The position numbers and the translations under genes were made by a program. Positions 1-31,086 of a DNA stretch of 64,000 bases are shown piece by piece. The DNA is from Doris montereyensis (taxonomy: Eukaryota > Mollusca > Gastropoda > Nudibranchia > Dorididae): positions 86,001 through 150,000 of the forward strand of contig JAXRKP010000988.1 in assembly GCA_037039925.1 (NCBI GenBank), written 5' to 3'. The notes below the pieces were generated by a model. It was not told the DNA's origin and did not search any database. It saw only the letters and a list, made by a program, of their open reading frames with translations. Position 1 is the first letter of the stretch. Every line of letters begins with the position of its first letter.

Positions 1-782
1 AAAGATAAATTAAACTAACCTAGAGAGTGAGTTCATCAATAACACTTGAGGACATGAAAGATAAGATATCGAACTAAAAAAAAAATTACCAAAACTCAAA
101 GTTGACTCGATATATCACAAAATTGACTTTATCACCCGATGGCTCAAAAAGTTGCCAACACGACTTCAGACAGGTTTTCCTATGCCACCACACAAATCAG
201 CTTAGCTTCACACACATTCATCAACTTATCATAAATCATTCATTCTCCATCCATCAATTTCCATTTCTTAAACATTGTAAGTAAAAAGGCCATTATGCTT
301 TCAAAGTTAAGTATGGTCAAAATTTCGTATGGCGCTTGGAAGAAAAGATGTAAAATGTCTATCAGTGCGGGATTTCAAATGCATGAGTCGACCGCTTCTA
401 CGACTTGTTTTGGGTAGGGGGAAGAGGATTATGGAGGTTTTATCAAAGCAAACAATATGGGGTCCCGTTAGGGGGTTGATGTGATAGATGGAACTACAAA
501 GACAGACTTTCTTGGGACTTGCACCATTTTGACTTGTCATTAGTGAAAACATTTTAAAATTATGGCCGCTAAAACAATGATTTTATGAAATTTGGAAAAT
601 AACCGCTTCTTCGATTCATTTTTGAGTTAACATGTTACATGTTATGATTTAGGCCTTTTTCGTTTATTTAATGATAACGGAACAGATATTTGTCTCAGAG
701 ACAAAATTGTAAAGACTTGCTCAATAAATAGGTGTTGTAAAACAGTAATTCATGAATCCAATCGTCTTGTTTTGCATTACAG
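1..782. other. NBAS intron, nothing recognised
   Basis: AT-rich sequence without a convincing exon or repeat. It is presumably intron upstream of the first visible NBAS exon. Confidence 0.5.
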
Positions 783-19618
<18,836 letters not shown>

Positions 19619-20127
19619 CATTTCCACGTTTATTGGGATCGCTGCTCTATGCGCTTTTACGTCCGCATGTGTTCCAAGTTGTTGACTTATGCTTTGTTTT
19701 AGTGGATCATTATCATGCATTGTGTGTAAAATCAAGATGCTTCCTTCATGTATGTGTGTATGTTATTATGGGCTCGCGTGCATACCCATATGCACAGAGA
19801 GAGAGAGAGAGAGAAAGGGGAGGGAGGGAGGGATGGACGGACGGACAGGAAGACAGACAAAGAGCATTCAAACAAGTAAACATAATATACATTCATACAC
19901 ACAGAAGTGGATGATGATATGACAACCAAACAGTCCTGTCTGTAAATGAAAAATGTAATGATCACAAAAGGCTAGTTGTTTATATGAAATAAGACAAAAA
20001 AAATCTTCATTGCAGGAAGTGGATGATTAGATGTGCTGCTGGTAGCTCCTGCTTCTTTGTCTTTTATTCTGCTGTTTCTTCCTCATTCACTCTGAGATCA
20101 ATACATATGGTGTACAGAGTAAATTTC

Positions 20128-20133
20128 AATAAA
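20128..20133 (+). promoter_or_regulatory. likely NBAS polyadenylation signal
   Basis: AATAAA lies 510 bases past the NBAS stop and is the first canonical hexamer I see on that strand. The cleavage site is not visible. Confidence 0.4.
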
Positions 20134-21340
20134 TTTCTATCATGTGCAATGATATTTGTGGTGCCAACGCTTTTATTCAAATTGTCTTCTTTGTGATATA
20201 TGCTAATGCAAATATCGACGATGAAAGTCGCAAACTGTATAGTATAAGTCCAATTGTGGATGTTTTGAGAAAATCAACGAAAAAGATGCTGTGCTTTTTA
20301 ATCAATTTCACAGACATACACAGTTTGCAAGTGTCAAAAACTAGACCCAATAGGGATACACGGATAGCTCACGATTATTATACAGGTTTCTATTGGTTCT
20401 TGGGCCACGGAATCCTAACTAGACGAAGCATAGGGGCTTCCTAATGTTAAAAAGCAACAACAAAAAAAGGTCTTACTAATTTTAGACTTACACAGTTTGC
20501 GGCTTTCACCATTGATATGTTAATGCACATGTGCTTCATGAAAGCAGAAAGTGAATTCATGTGATGAGATTCAGCCCAACCTTAAGTAAAGTTAGTAGAA
20601 TGATGATGAGAAGTTACAAATATTCTCTTCTGTCTTTGTTTGTAGTCATTGACAGCTCTCGAGGTTCATCCTATATTCAGAAGGCTCTTTCCTTGTTTTA
20701 AGACAATCACAGGTTTTCTATTTATATGTTTGAAACTATTAGATACTTGACATTGATGTCTGTTCATGATTTATCCTATCTAGCTTATGTCATCTGAGTT
20801 ATCACTGATATTAATCTTATCTTGCCTATACAGACAGGGTGTATTTATTTATGTACTGTCTTCTGCTGTTTGCCATTTCAAATACAAAAGTATTTATGTC
20901 TCGCTTTGTATGATTTTCTATGAGTTGGTTTGGGTTTCATGTATCAGGGTACAGATATCTATATATATAAAGCTGACCGTCTCTAACTTTGACCGCTTAA
21001 CTCAGGAACCACTGCACCCACAACCTCCATATTTCGCATGTAGATTTCAAATAGTCTGCTTTACGTCCTTAAAGAATAAACTCTTGGATCAAATCGGTAT
21101 TTTTAATTGATTGGAAAAAGATTGTTTTGCCTGTAATCCACAAAACTTGTTCCTCATTCCTTCATTTCCGGTCATTAGATTTGCAATGAAAAGTCTGCCT
21201 AACCTAAGTATTGAATACTGTACTGGTATTTGAAATCACCCTGCACCCGACAACCTGTGAAGTACATCGTTGAAAAAAAAAGAATGTGGTAAAAGTGTAA
21301 TCATAATCATCATTGTAATCAGGCATGTTTGTAAGTATGT
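20134..21340. other. Intergenic, one possible Helitron-like 5' end
   Basis: No gene is recognised. At 20958 TCTATATATATAAAGCTGAC begins a stretch resembling Helitron 5' ends (TC followed by a TATA-rich run), but I see no matching CTRR-hairpin 3' end, so this is only a suggestion. Confidence 0.3.
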
Positions 21341-21349
21341 AAGTATATT

Positions 21350-22190
21350 AGGAATGCTCCACTAAAATTACTAGAGTAAAATATTTCTTTGTAACTGCTC
21401 CACTAAAATTACTATAGTAAAATAATTCTTTGTAACTGCTCCACTAAAATTACTAGAGTAAAACAATTCTTTGTAACTGGCTCACTAAAATTACTAGAGT
21501 AAAATAATTCTTTGTAACTGGCTCACTAAAATTACTAGAGTAAAACAATTCTTTGTAACTGGCTCACTAAAATTACTAGAGTAAAATAATTCTTTGTAAC
21601 TGCTCCACTAAAATTACTAGAGTAAAATAATTCTTTATAACTGGCTCACTAAAATTACTAGAGTTTAATAATTCTTTGTAACTGCTCCACTAAAATTACT
21701 AGAGTAAAACAATTCTTTGTAACTGGCTCACTAAAATTACTAGAGTAAAATAATTCTTTGTAACTGGCGCACTAAAATTACTAGAGTAAAATAATTCTTT
21801 GTAACTGGCTCACTAAAATTACTAGAATAAAACAATTCTTTGGAACTGGCTCACTAAAATTACTAAAGTAAAACAATTCTTTGTAACTGGCTCACCAAAA
21901 TTACTAAAGTAAAACAATTCTTTGTAACTGGCTCACTAAAATTACTAGAGTAAAACAATTCTTTGTAACTGGCTCACTAAAATTACTAAAGTAAAACAAT
22001 TCTTTGTAACTGGCTCACTGAAATTACTAAAGTAAAACAATTCTTTGTAACTGGCTCATTAAAATTACTAGAGTAAAACAATTCTTTGTAACTGGGTGAC
22101 TAAAATTACTAGAGTAAAATAATTCTTTGTAACTGGCTCACTAAAGTTACTAGAGTAAAACAATTCTTTGTAACTGGCTCACTAACAGAA
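21350..22190. repeat. 41-bp minisatellite, ~20 units
   Basis: Unit CTAAAATTACTAGAGTAAAA, CAATTCTTTGTAACTGGCTC, A. Units differ by T/C at one site and by GCTCC versus GGCTC variants, giving alternating subtypes. Confidence 0.95.
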
Positions 22191-22534
22191 ATACATGAAT
22201 ACCCAAAATTGAACAAATGTCAAGTTCTGGCTCCTTTTTAAATTTTCTTTGTTTTGAGGACATATATTATGTAGACAATTTCCCTCGACAGAGACACAGT
22301 GCACAACTAGATACATGTTTTAGAAAGAGAAGCGCAAAAATATACATATGTTAATTGATGAAAAATAGAATGTGTCATGACAGTATTTAAGGTTGTCTGA
22401 GTTGTATGCAGTTGATAATGCTTGGCTCTTGCTCTTATAAACACAATTGACAAACAGCTACTCTATCATGTACTAACTGCATGCGATTAAATGAAATCAA
22501 CAACCCATATTAAAACACACAATCCATTGGGTAT

Positions 22535-23025
22535 ATGGTCTGCATCCCATCTTCATTTAAGTGGGTCATGCCGTAAAACAGGCCCCATCTTCATTTAAGT
22601 GGGTCATGCCGTAAAACACATCCCATCTTCATTTAAGTGGGTCATGCCGTAAAACAGGCCCCATCTTCATTTAAGTGGGTCATGCCGTAAAACACATCCC
22701 ATCTTCATTTAAGTGGGTCATGCCGTAAAACACATCCCATCTTCATTTAAGTGGGTCATGCCGTAAAACACATCCCATCTTCATTTAAGTGGGTCATGCC
22801 ATAAAACACATCCCATGTTCATTTAAATGGGTCATGCCGTAAAACAGGCCCCATCTTCATTTAAGTGGGTCATGCCATAAAACACGCCCCATCTTCATTT
22901 AAGTGGGTCATGCCATAAAACACGTCCCATGTTCATTTAAGTGGGTCATGCTGTAAAACAGGCCCCATCTTCATTTAAGTGGGTCATGCCGTAAAACACG
23001 CCCCATCTTCATTTAAGTAACTCAC
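22535..23025. repeat. 38-bp minisatellite, ~13 units
   Basis: Unit CATCTTCATTTAAGTGGGTC, ATGCCGTAAAACA, then either CATCC or GGCCC. The two junction variants are interspersed rather than in blocks. Confidence 0.95.
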
Positions 23026-23039
23026 AGTTACAATAATTT

Positions 23040-23335
23040 TATGCGTTCCATCAAGGTTGTTGCAGTCTATACAGCCAAAGCTTATCCTGGTTTCTACCTG
23101 GCAGTGCGACACAGGTGATAATAATCACCTTCTGGACAGGACACTAGTGTGACACAGGGTTTTAGTCCCAAGCTAGTGCTTGTACTCATTTACACCTGAG
23201 TCGAATGGAGAACATACAAGTTAAGTCTCTTTCCCAAAGAACACATAGTCAGAACTAGCTTTGCTAGGATTGGAACCCGGGACCTCATGATCCTTAGTCT
23301 GGCAGCCTTGCCACTCGGCCACTGACACAACATGA
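23040..23335 (-). mobile_element. tRNA-derived SINE, family A, near full length
   Basis: Minus-strand head with GGCCGAGTGGCAAGGCTGCC and GGGTTCCAATCC as A- and B-box-like parts, middle GGTGATTATTATCACC, and tail GCAACAACCTTGATGGAAC. Confidence 0.82.
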
Positions 23336-24029
23336 TAATACTAGTCCAAATTCATTTATATGGAGATCCCAAAATATTACTTTGGGTCTGAAATGAAGAA
23401 GTCAGTCACACCTGAGTCAATTAACGAAAGCCCCAGCTAAGCTTTTTGCCTAATGGTGTGATTTAAAACAAATAATTGTTTTGATAACCTTGTGACCTTT
23501 TTTTAAATCTTTTCCTGAATTAACCATACTAGATTTGATCATAGAGGTTAATAGACTAATATATTGTTTCATCAGTCTTTCACGCATTTTACACGACTTT
23601 TAATTTTCGGAGGATTTCATTATGTATTACATGATGATAACTCAATTTGCGAAATCTTCATAATAATTATCTGTTAAATGATTGACTTTATGCCATTATT
23701 GACTCCTTAATGAATACATTAGTGAATGATTGAACCAAAGTGTCATGCTTTGCCCATGATTGATTTTTCTTGTCAAATGCCTATAGTGTTATTTCTGTTG
23801 ATGCACTTTGTGAATCCACAATAAACAATTGGAAAAGGGAGACATTCTGTAGAAATATTATTATTTCTGCTTTTGTTTTGTTTTTTATTCCTTTAAAATT
23901 ATTTCTTTTGTGCCATCAAGAAGTTGAGCTGACCTCTTTAGAACTGTTGCGCTCTGTATTTGATCAAACAAGAAAAAGAAAACAAACAGGAATAACAATG
24001 AAACGTTGTGGTGAAACCGTTGTGTTGTG

Positions 24030-24335
24030 AATTTTTAATCACGAAAACACTGGTTCAAAACCCATGGCTGGGTTTTTTTTTTCACAACTATATTGTACTC
24101 TTAGGAAAGGTACTTCACTATGCTTTGCTTTCCTCACTTGACTCAGGTGTCAATGAGTACCCAGCTATGAGAAGAGTACATTAATGTCTGTGTGTTAGTA
24201 CAAAGTGCTAACAGGCTGCATGCAATACTGTATGCTCCCCAGGGAGTTGAGAAGGACTTTGAAAGAAATTGCCTGCCAGGTACAAATGATGAACAGTCGG
24301 TGAGCCTGCACTTGTGCGGGGATACGGATTGTAAA
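24030..24335 (+). mobile_element. SINE-like repeat, family D
   Basis: B-box-like GGTTCAAAACCC, then GTGTTAGTACAAAGTGCTAA, CCCAGGGAGTTGAGAAGGAC and GTGAGCCTGCACTTGTGCGG. The same series appears in reverse at 43880-44080, which supports an interspersed family. The head is only weakly tRNA-like. Confidence 0.7.
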
Positions 24336-24482
24336 TCGTTCTTTGTTTTTATTTCAATTGTATTATTAAGAAAGTGCTTCTATTACACAGAACCACTGAG
24401 ATGTATTTACAATTACAATAGATCTTATTAAAAATTTGTTTATTTCAAAATTTCTACAATTTTTCCTACTTGACTTGATCTG

Positions 24483-24793
24483 ATTTTACGACATCCACAA
24501 CTAAAGTGATCTCGGGAGTCATGGTAAGATTTTAAGTTTTGCCCAGACTGCCCTGTAAACAGCCAAGGGATTTTTAGCATGCACAGAGTGTTGTGATCTG
24601 CATACAGGACCTCCTTGTTATTGTCTATCTCCAATAGGACTAGGTGTCGATCCACCTACCTGGACCGGGGGAGTAGGTTTTACCTCGAAAAAAAACTAGA
24701 GAAATGTTTTCAGCCTGCCGGGGCTTATACCCGACCGATTAGTTGAAAGGCCTGCACCTTGCCTTGGGACTACCGAGCGACACCCCCCTATCC
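24483..24793 (-). mobile_element. tRNA-derived SINE, family B
   Basis: The reverse strand reads GGTAGTCCCAAGGCAAGGTG at the head, CGGTCGGGTATAAGCCCC at the B-box position, GTAGGTGGATCGACACCTAG in the body and TTAGTTGTGGATGTCG at the 3' end. Confidence 0.8.
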
Positions 24794-24842
24794 CAACTTT
24801 ACCCCTGTTATTGTTCATGCAACAATATCATCGCCACCAACA

Positions 24843-25008
24843 AAAGAACAACTACTACTACTACTACTGCTGCAATGACTGCTATTACCACTACTACCTC
24901 TGCTACTACAACTACTACTACTTCTGCTACTACAACTACTACTACTTCTACTACTACAACTTCTGCTACTACAACTACTGCTACTTCTGCTACTACAACT
25001 ACTGATGT
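24843..25008. repeat. (ACT)n-rich microsatellite
   Basis: ACTACT blocks broken by TCTGCT. The Thr/Tyr/Val-rich open frames over it are repeat artefacts. Confidence 0.9.
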
Positions 25009-25040
25009 AAATAAAGACAAACAGTGAGGCAAAGGGCATG

Positions 25041-25340
25041 TCGGAAGTGAAGGTAATTACATAAGATAACATGAAAGCCCCATAGGAACAAAGACGAGAG
25101 AAATACAAGGAATAGACAGAAAAAAATCCTGGCCACCATGGTGATCGAGCCCGTGACCTCTGCTCGGTTGGTAGTACGCTTTCTTTTCATGGCGAGGCAA
25201 TGGGTGCCGACACAGAGGTCGCGGGTTCGATCCCCATGGTGGTCAGGATGTTTTCTGTCTATTCCTTTGTATGTGTCTTGTCTTTGTTCCTATGGGGCTT
25301 TCGTATCATCTTTTGTCATTACCTTCACTTACAACTGCTG
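25041..25340. mobile_element. Inverted pair of SINEs, family C
   Basis: The right copy (+, about 25158-25340) has a tRNA-like head with CTCGGTTGGTAGTACGC (A box) and GGTCGCGGGTTCGATCCC (B box), then GGTGGTCAGGATGTTTTCTG and CTTTGTTCCTATGGGGCTTT. The left copy (25041-25160) is its reverse complement with differences, so about 115 bp can pair across a ~55-base loop. Trinucleotide tracts flank both outer ends. Confidence 0.8.
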
Positions 25341-25609
25341 ATGCTATTACTACTAATACTAATACTACTATTTCTAATATTACTACTACTACTGATACTA
25401 GTACTTCTAATATTACTACTACTACTGCTACTTCTAATATTACTACTACTACTACTACTATTTCTAATACTACTACTTCTACTTCCACCACTGCGACGAC
25501 AAATATAGACTACTACTACTACCACTAAGAATAAAAATAATAGTAACAATAATAATATGATGATGATGCTGATGCTACTGAAAATGATATAATAATAGTA
25601 ATAATAACA

Positions 25610-25672
<63 letters not shown>
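25340..25672. repeat. (ACT)n / (AAT)n compound microsatellite
   Basis: ACTACT/AATATT blocks to about 25530, then TGATGATGCTGATGC and an AAT tract (about 25610-25672). Confidence 0.9.
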
Positions 25673-25673
<1 letters not shown>

Positions 25674-25803
25674 CTTCGGTTTGGTTGCTGAGCAGGCCAG
25701 GCGTGGGTGGCTTTTGAGCTCAAGGTTATTTTATGATATCAGGTTTCTTTTGTTGTTAAAGCGACATCAAGATGCCAGTTAGCGGATTGCCGACAATGCT
25801 GGA

Positions 25804-26451
25804 ATGTCTTATCAACAGCATTTTAGAGTAATCTCACCTATCCTCATTAAAAGTGACTGGAAATGGCGCACTACTCTCGTCCTTCATTTTGATGGCAATT
25901 GGCATGGCGATGGACGACATGAGTGTGCCAGTGAGTCATCATTCGACTCTTGCCAGCTTCAGACGAAAGTCACCGAGCCAAATAAGGCGAGACCAACGGA
26001 GATAGCAACAACATCTACCAACACGGACTTCATTGAAAACGAACAAACTGCAAGTGCTGACATTCAAGGAACAAACAACAACAATATGAAGTCAACCCAG
26101 AGCCAGGACAGTGCTATACACTCATTCATTGTGTCAACTATAACATCGCCTCTTGACGACACATCTACGAACACAGACTTTATTGAAAACAAAGAAACCG
26201 CAAGTGTTGACATTCAACAAACGAACAACAATAATACGGAGTCAACCCAGAGTCAGGACAGTGCTATCCATTCATTCAGTATTCAGTGTGGCACCATAAC
26301 ATCGCCGCTTGATGACACCATTTTTGTCGAAAACACAACCAGTGAATCAAACGACATAAACGACACGGAGACAGAAGCTAAACACAACGAGAACATAGAT
26401 CTACACCTAGGAAATCTCAGTACAGGTTGTCCCAGATCTACACCTTCCTGA
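25804..26451 (+). CDS. Unidentified 215-residue ORF with internal 50-residue repeats
   Basis: I do not recognise it. It starts MSYQQHFRVISPIL and ends LSTGCPRSTPS. Residues about 70-119 and 120-170 are two copies of one unit (TSTNTDFIENEQTASADIQ, NNNNMKSTQSQDSAIHSF, TITSPLDD), and a third partial unit follows. It is acidic, Ser/Thr/Asn-rich and probably disordered; no membrane segment, signal peptide or known motif is visible. The DNA at its 3' end is also duplicated (26384-26470 and 26478-26565, period about 91 bp). Synonymous-looking differences between units (for example ACATCTACCAACACG against ACATCTACGAACACA) would fit past coding. It may be an exon of an unknown gene or a captured fragment in a repeat; no exon partner was found. 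Confidence 0.4.
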   Translation: MSYQQHFRVISPILIKSDWKWRTTLVLHFDGNWHGDGRHECASESSFDSCQLQTKVTEPNKARPTEIATTSTNTDFIENEQTASADIQGTNNNNMKSTQSQDSAIHSFIVSTITSPLDDTSTNTDFIENKETASVDIQQTNNNNTESTQSQDSAIHSFSIQCGTITSPLDDTIFVENTTSESNDINDTETEAKHNENIDLHLGNLSTGCPRSTPS

Positions 26452-26570
26452 CACATCTATCACACCTGACAGTAGACAGCGAGAACATAGATCTACACCT
26501 AGGAAATCTCAGTACAGGTAGTCCCAGACCTACACCTTCCTGACACATCTATCACGCCAGACAGTAGACA
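26384..26570 (+). repeat. Two-unit ~91-bp direct duplication
   Basis: GAGAACATAGATCTACACCT, AGGAAATCTCAGTACAGGT and CTACACCTTCCTGACACATC occur twice. The first copy includes the end of the 215-residue ORF, the second follows its stop. Confidence 0.85.
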
Positions 26571-27324
26571 GCAAGGATGATGAAAAAAAAAACCAAGCAC
26601 ATGTGATGAAAACTCAATCATGGAAAATCAACAGGCTGGTAACAGTAATCACGCACGCCTCGCTGACATGATCGAGGACCTGGACTGTGATAAAATAAGC
26701 GCTGAGATATCAAAAATCGGAAAAGACACAGGAATGCATATTACACAGTGAGATCGCAACAATGACTATTTAAAGCTCTTGTAAGACAAATTTCAAGGGA
26801 CACGTTCTATTCTTGCAGAGACTGATGATCTCCTTATTGAGTATTAAATTTTATCGTCAAGGACAGTACAGACGACAGCCCTTATATGAAAATGTGACAA
26901 CGCCATCTGCGTAATTGGTATGATGACAAGATCCTCTATTTTGGAGGACTGCGGCTACGGAGAACACGGGCAGAATATTCTGACATTACTGCCCCATTTT
27001 AAACATCTGATCTTCAAAACATTGAATCTATAAAGCACAGTAAAGACAAAACAAGTTCTGGAGCCCATGACGTATACTGTATATATATTATGCCTACTTT
27101 TCAAGTTAACTTTCTCTATCTTTTGTAATTCTAATATGATGATCTTCCAGAGTTTGATTGCTGATTCCTGATGGAAGTCATTTTCTGTTTGCCCTTTATT
27201 TGCCTTTGATAATGTTTGAAGAATTATTATAATAATATCATTTTCACAATGAACACATGGCCAGTTGAAATTTAAGCTCTTCATGACATAGTGTGTTAAT
27301 TAAATTTGTTAAATAAAATAATAA

Positions 27325-27437
27325 TTAAAAAAATAAAATAAAAAGTAAAAATATATATATATATAAAATGAATAATAAAAATGATGATAGCAATCATAAT
27401 TGCAATGATAATAATAACAACAATAACAATGATGACG

Positions 27438-27508
<71 letters not shown>

Positions 27509-27540
27509 TATAATGATGGAAGTAATAATAATAATAATGC
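27325..27540. repeat. AT-rich and (AAT)n microsatellite
   Basis: ATATATAT run near 27350, then AAT trinucleotides (about 27430-27507). Poly-Asn and poly-Ile frames here are artefacts. Confidence 0.92.
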
Positions 27541-27834
27541 ACATTTATATTGCACCAACATCTCACATATATAGAGCTCTAAGCACATTACAAGAAAGAA
27601 AAAATATAATATTACTTACTTCTACACACACAAAACCACACAGAAAAATACAAAAACGGGTTTAAAATTACATTGTTAAATGATACATGATACATACCAG
27701 AGACAAAAAAAAAGCTTTTAAATAAATGTTTTCTTCAAGAACAATGATGATAGCGACCAGAATTGCAATGATAATAACACCATCACAACAAGAATAATAA
27801 TAATGATGATAATGATAATAATAATAATTTACTT

Positions 27835-28095
27835 TCTTGCATAGGACGTGACGCCCTCTTGCGACCCAAATACACGCATAGTTCCTCCATTTTGCTTTAG
27901 ATAGTGCCCTTCTCTCCGCTGTTACGAGTGGAATGCCGCACTGCTCCCTGATGTTGTCGGACCATCTTTGGGGTGGGCGTCCTCTTGGTCTTGGGTTCGT
28001 GAAATATTGCTTATACTAGCTGGCATTGATGCTTGTTTGTGATTTACCCCTGAAAGCATGTCCCAACCAACGAAATCTCTATTCACCACCACATT
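27835..28095 (-). mobile_element. Non-LTR retrotransposon, C-terminal RT remnant
   Basis: The minus strand reads RWLGHAFRGK, PRPRGRPPQRWSDNIREQCG and LSKAKWRNYACIWVARGRH, the usual C-terminal end of LINE polyproteins (GHV.R, RGRP..RW.D.I, A..R..WR). It is interrupted by a stop and is a relic. Confidence 0.75.
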
Positions 28096-28163
28096 CTCGA
28101 TTGTTTCGGTCATGTTGATAAGAATAATTGATATTGGTGATAAGGATGATGATGATAATAATA

Positions 28164-28322
<159 letters not shown>

Positions 28323-28596
28323 GGGGGGGACGGGGGGCTTGTTTTTTGCAGTGGTCTATTTCTATGTAAATATTGTCCTGACCCTTACTTTGCTTTTTAA
28401 GACATTAATTGTGAAACAACAGAAAAAAAGTGCCCAAAGGTGACAATAACGATTTGATTTTAACTCCTCTTGGATGTATTTTTGTCGCTGATTTTATTTT
28501 GTCTATATGACCTTTGACTTCTACGTTGACCAACTCACCGGATGTTGTTGTTGATTCCACGTTGGCTGCGCATGCGTAAATCAGCAGACAGCAAAC

Positions 28597-28692
28597 ATGG
28601 CGAATCAAGGAATAGACTTGCTTTTTGACATCAGGACCGCTTTTTTGACGGGCAATTACCAACAGTGCATTAATGATGCCCCGAAATTAAAT
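28597..28692 (+). CDS. COPE: COPE exon 1 with start codon
   Basis: Encodes [20 protein letters not shown] then [12 protein letters not shown]; donor TTAAAT|GTATGT, phase 0. No upstream in-frame ATG gives a better N-terminus. Confidence 0.93.
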
Positions 28693-31007
28693 GTATGTAT
28701 TCATAAGATACACACTCTCCTGATATTAGTACGTTAAGGACCATTTATTGTCTGTATAATGGTTCAAAGGCCACATCTTGGCTCTACCGGTGCGACTCCG
28801 GCTGATCCGGTAAAATGTAAAACTGTAACGTAGCCAGCCCTACCTGACTATAGATCTAGGTCTAGAATCTAAATCTAGACTTAGAGGCGTAGCTAGATCT
28901 AGCTCGAGGTTTAGCTGATCTAGATCTAGACACTATTTTATGGCGAATGAATTTTTCTGAAATTTTTTCTACCAGTATTTTTGTTTGCCTTTTATTAAAA
29001 ATAATTTTGGTTAAGAATTGGAATGTGTAGTGAAAGAATGGGAGGCTGCGAAGACAAATGAGATCTGCTCTGACAAGACAGCCAGCCCTAAAAGGCTGAA
29101 CCCGCACCCTCCCCACCAACCCCTATCTTTCCTCCTCTATCCCCAGTGCCCAGGAGGAATTCCATATTGGGGCACACCATTTAAAATTAATTTCCACCAG
29201 TGAGTAAAATTCGGAAGGAGTTTCAGTTTCAGTCTGGCAGTTAAACCTGACCTGTCCAGAAACAACAATCTGTCTTAACAAGTAGAGCTTGCGGTGTTAC
29301 CGGAAGTGACCTTCTTACAGTGAGGGGTTGCTCCAGCCATTTGCATGAAAAAACGAGTGTGTGTAAGGGGTGAAGCTAGGATTTAGACTTAGTTTGAACA
29401 ATGAGTTCATGTTTACAGATGATAAAAGACCTATAACGCATGCATTTTCCATAAGTTGAAAGAATAAGGAATTTATATTGAGATGTTATTGCAACAAGAG
29501 AAACTTAAACTAGTGACTAAACAATAGCAGTGATAGCTGTGTAATCAACTTAGGTTTGCGTGTGTTGAATGGGATAGCCTCACTTTAACAAATGATAACG
29601 AGGCTACCGGGAAAGCCACAAGCTTAAAATAAATTGTTATGGCAGGTTTCACAAAAATGGGACCCAATGATAACTTGAACTCTTCAATTAATGTTTCTCA
29701 AAGTCTAATTGATGAATCTTCTTAACATTTGGTCCATGTATAGCTTTTGACATCGCAGATATAAAAAACATAATATTGTGAAATTTGCTTTCAATTTGTG
29801 TGTTTTGTGAATATTTTTTTGGTGTGAACGTCAGCAATCCAGACAGACCACATTTCCCTCTTTTTAATAAGTCCCTTTTCACCTTAAGGTAGGTGAGGTC
29901 AATGACCTTTTATTCTGTTTTCTTTAATTCCATGTGGAAGAGAATTGTTCAAAGAAAATTTGGCGAGTCCTAAATATTTTTTATCTTTTGCAGTGATCAC
30001 GTGAGGCAGGTTTCAGATTTTCGTTATTATGTAACAACTGATGTCTACAAATGAACACACAGTAAGAGCTGAAAAAAACAGTAGAAAAATACGTAGAAGC
30101 GCCATTTTTTGATCTTAAGTGAAAGAAAACGTATTCCTACCACCATATATTCTGTAAAAGACACGAAAAAAATCATAGGGGAACTCTAAATGAGAGTGAG
30201 ACTACCGGCAGTCTTCCAAACCTCATGGTCGGACAAAAAATATTTTTTCGATCTGAGATCTAATAACGGTAATATTGCGTCGAGCTATTGTGTAAGTAGT
30301 TCATCGCGTGTAAGCCTATTGGGAAATCATGAAATTTTTGTTTTTAAATTGTCTGGTTGGCTTTGCGGAATATTTTGTTTTCGGGAGACTCTTACGGCCA
30401 TGTGCTTACGGCCATGCAAAAATGTAGACGATGATCGGACATCAGAAAGGAGACTGTGATCAGGTTAGATTCGGAGACCGTTCAGGTTGGGTCGGTTGCA
30501 TTAGCAAAACCTGCTTTGGCTTATCGTGAGTGAAACTTATGTAAAGAAGTCCGGCAATCAATAGGCTTTCATGATTTATTATGTTCTAATAAATAAAGAC
30601 AAGATAATTGGCAATACGGGAGGTTTAGAAGTCCATTACAATGATAGTGACTTTACGTCTCCACTATGCAGTCTCCTTGGCATAACAATACAATATTACT
30701 AAAAACGCATTTAAACGAGAGAGAGAGAAAATAATACTAATAGCACAGGTTCAAGAAGAGTTCAAGATTTGCCAGCCACCGCTCCCATCCCATCCCGTAT
30801 TCCGCGAAGCAATTATCGATCGATAAAGACAAGTTTGTGCTAGTCTAGTGGGGCGCTCTATGTGACTGTAGATAGTTAGAGAGGTGGGGGGGGGTGAGTG
30901 ATGACGGGAGTAGCGGAGAGTGATGATGGGAGGGGGGGGCTCGGACGGGGAGAAAGGAACAATTGTCGTCAAAAGCGCTTTCTTTTCGGCGAGGGTTTTG
31001 TTGCTGG

Positions 31008-31086
<79 letters not shown>

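Noticed and set aside
22535..23025. CRISPR-like array
   Set aside because: Units are contiguous with no unique spacers, and the setting is an animal nuclear genome.
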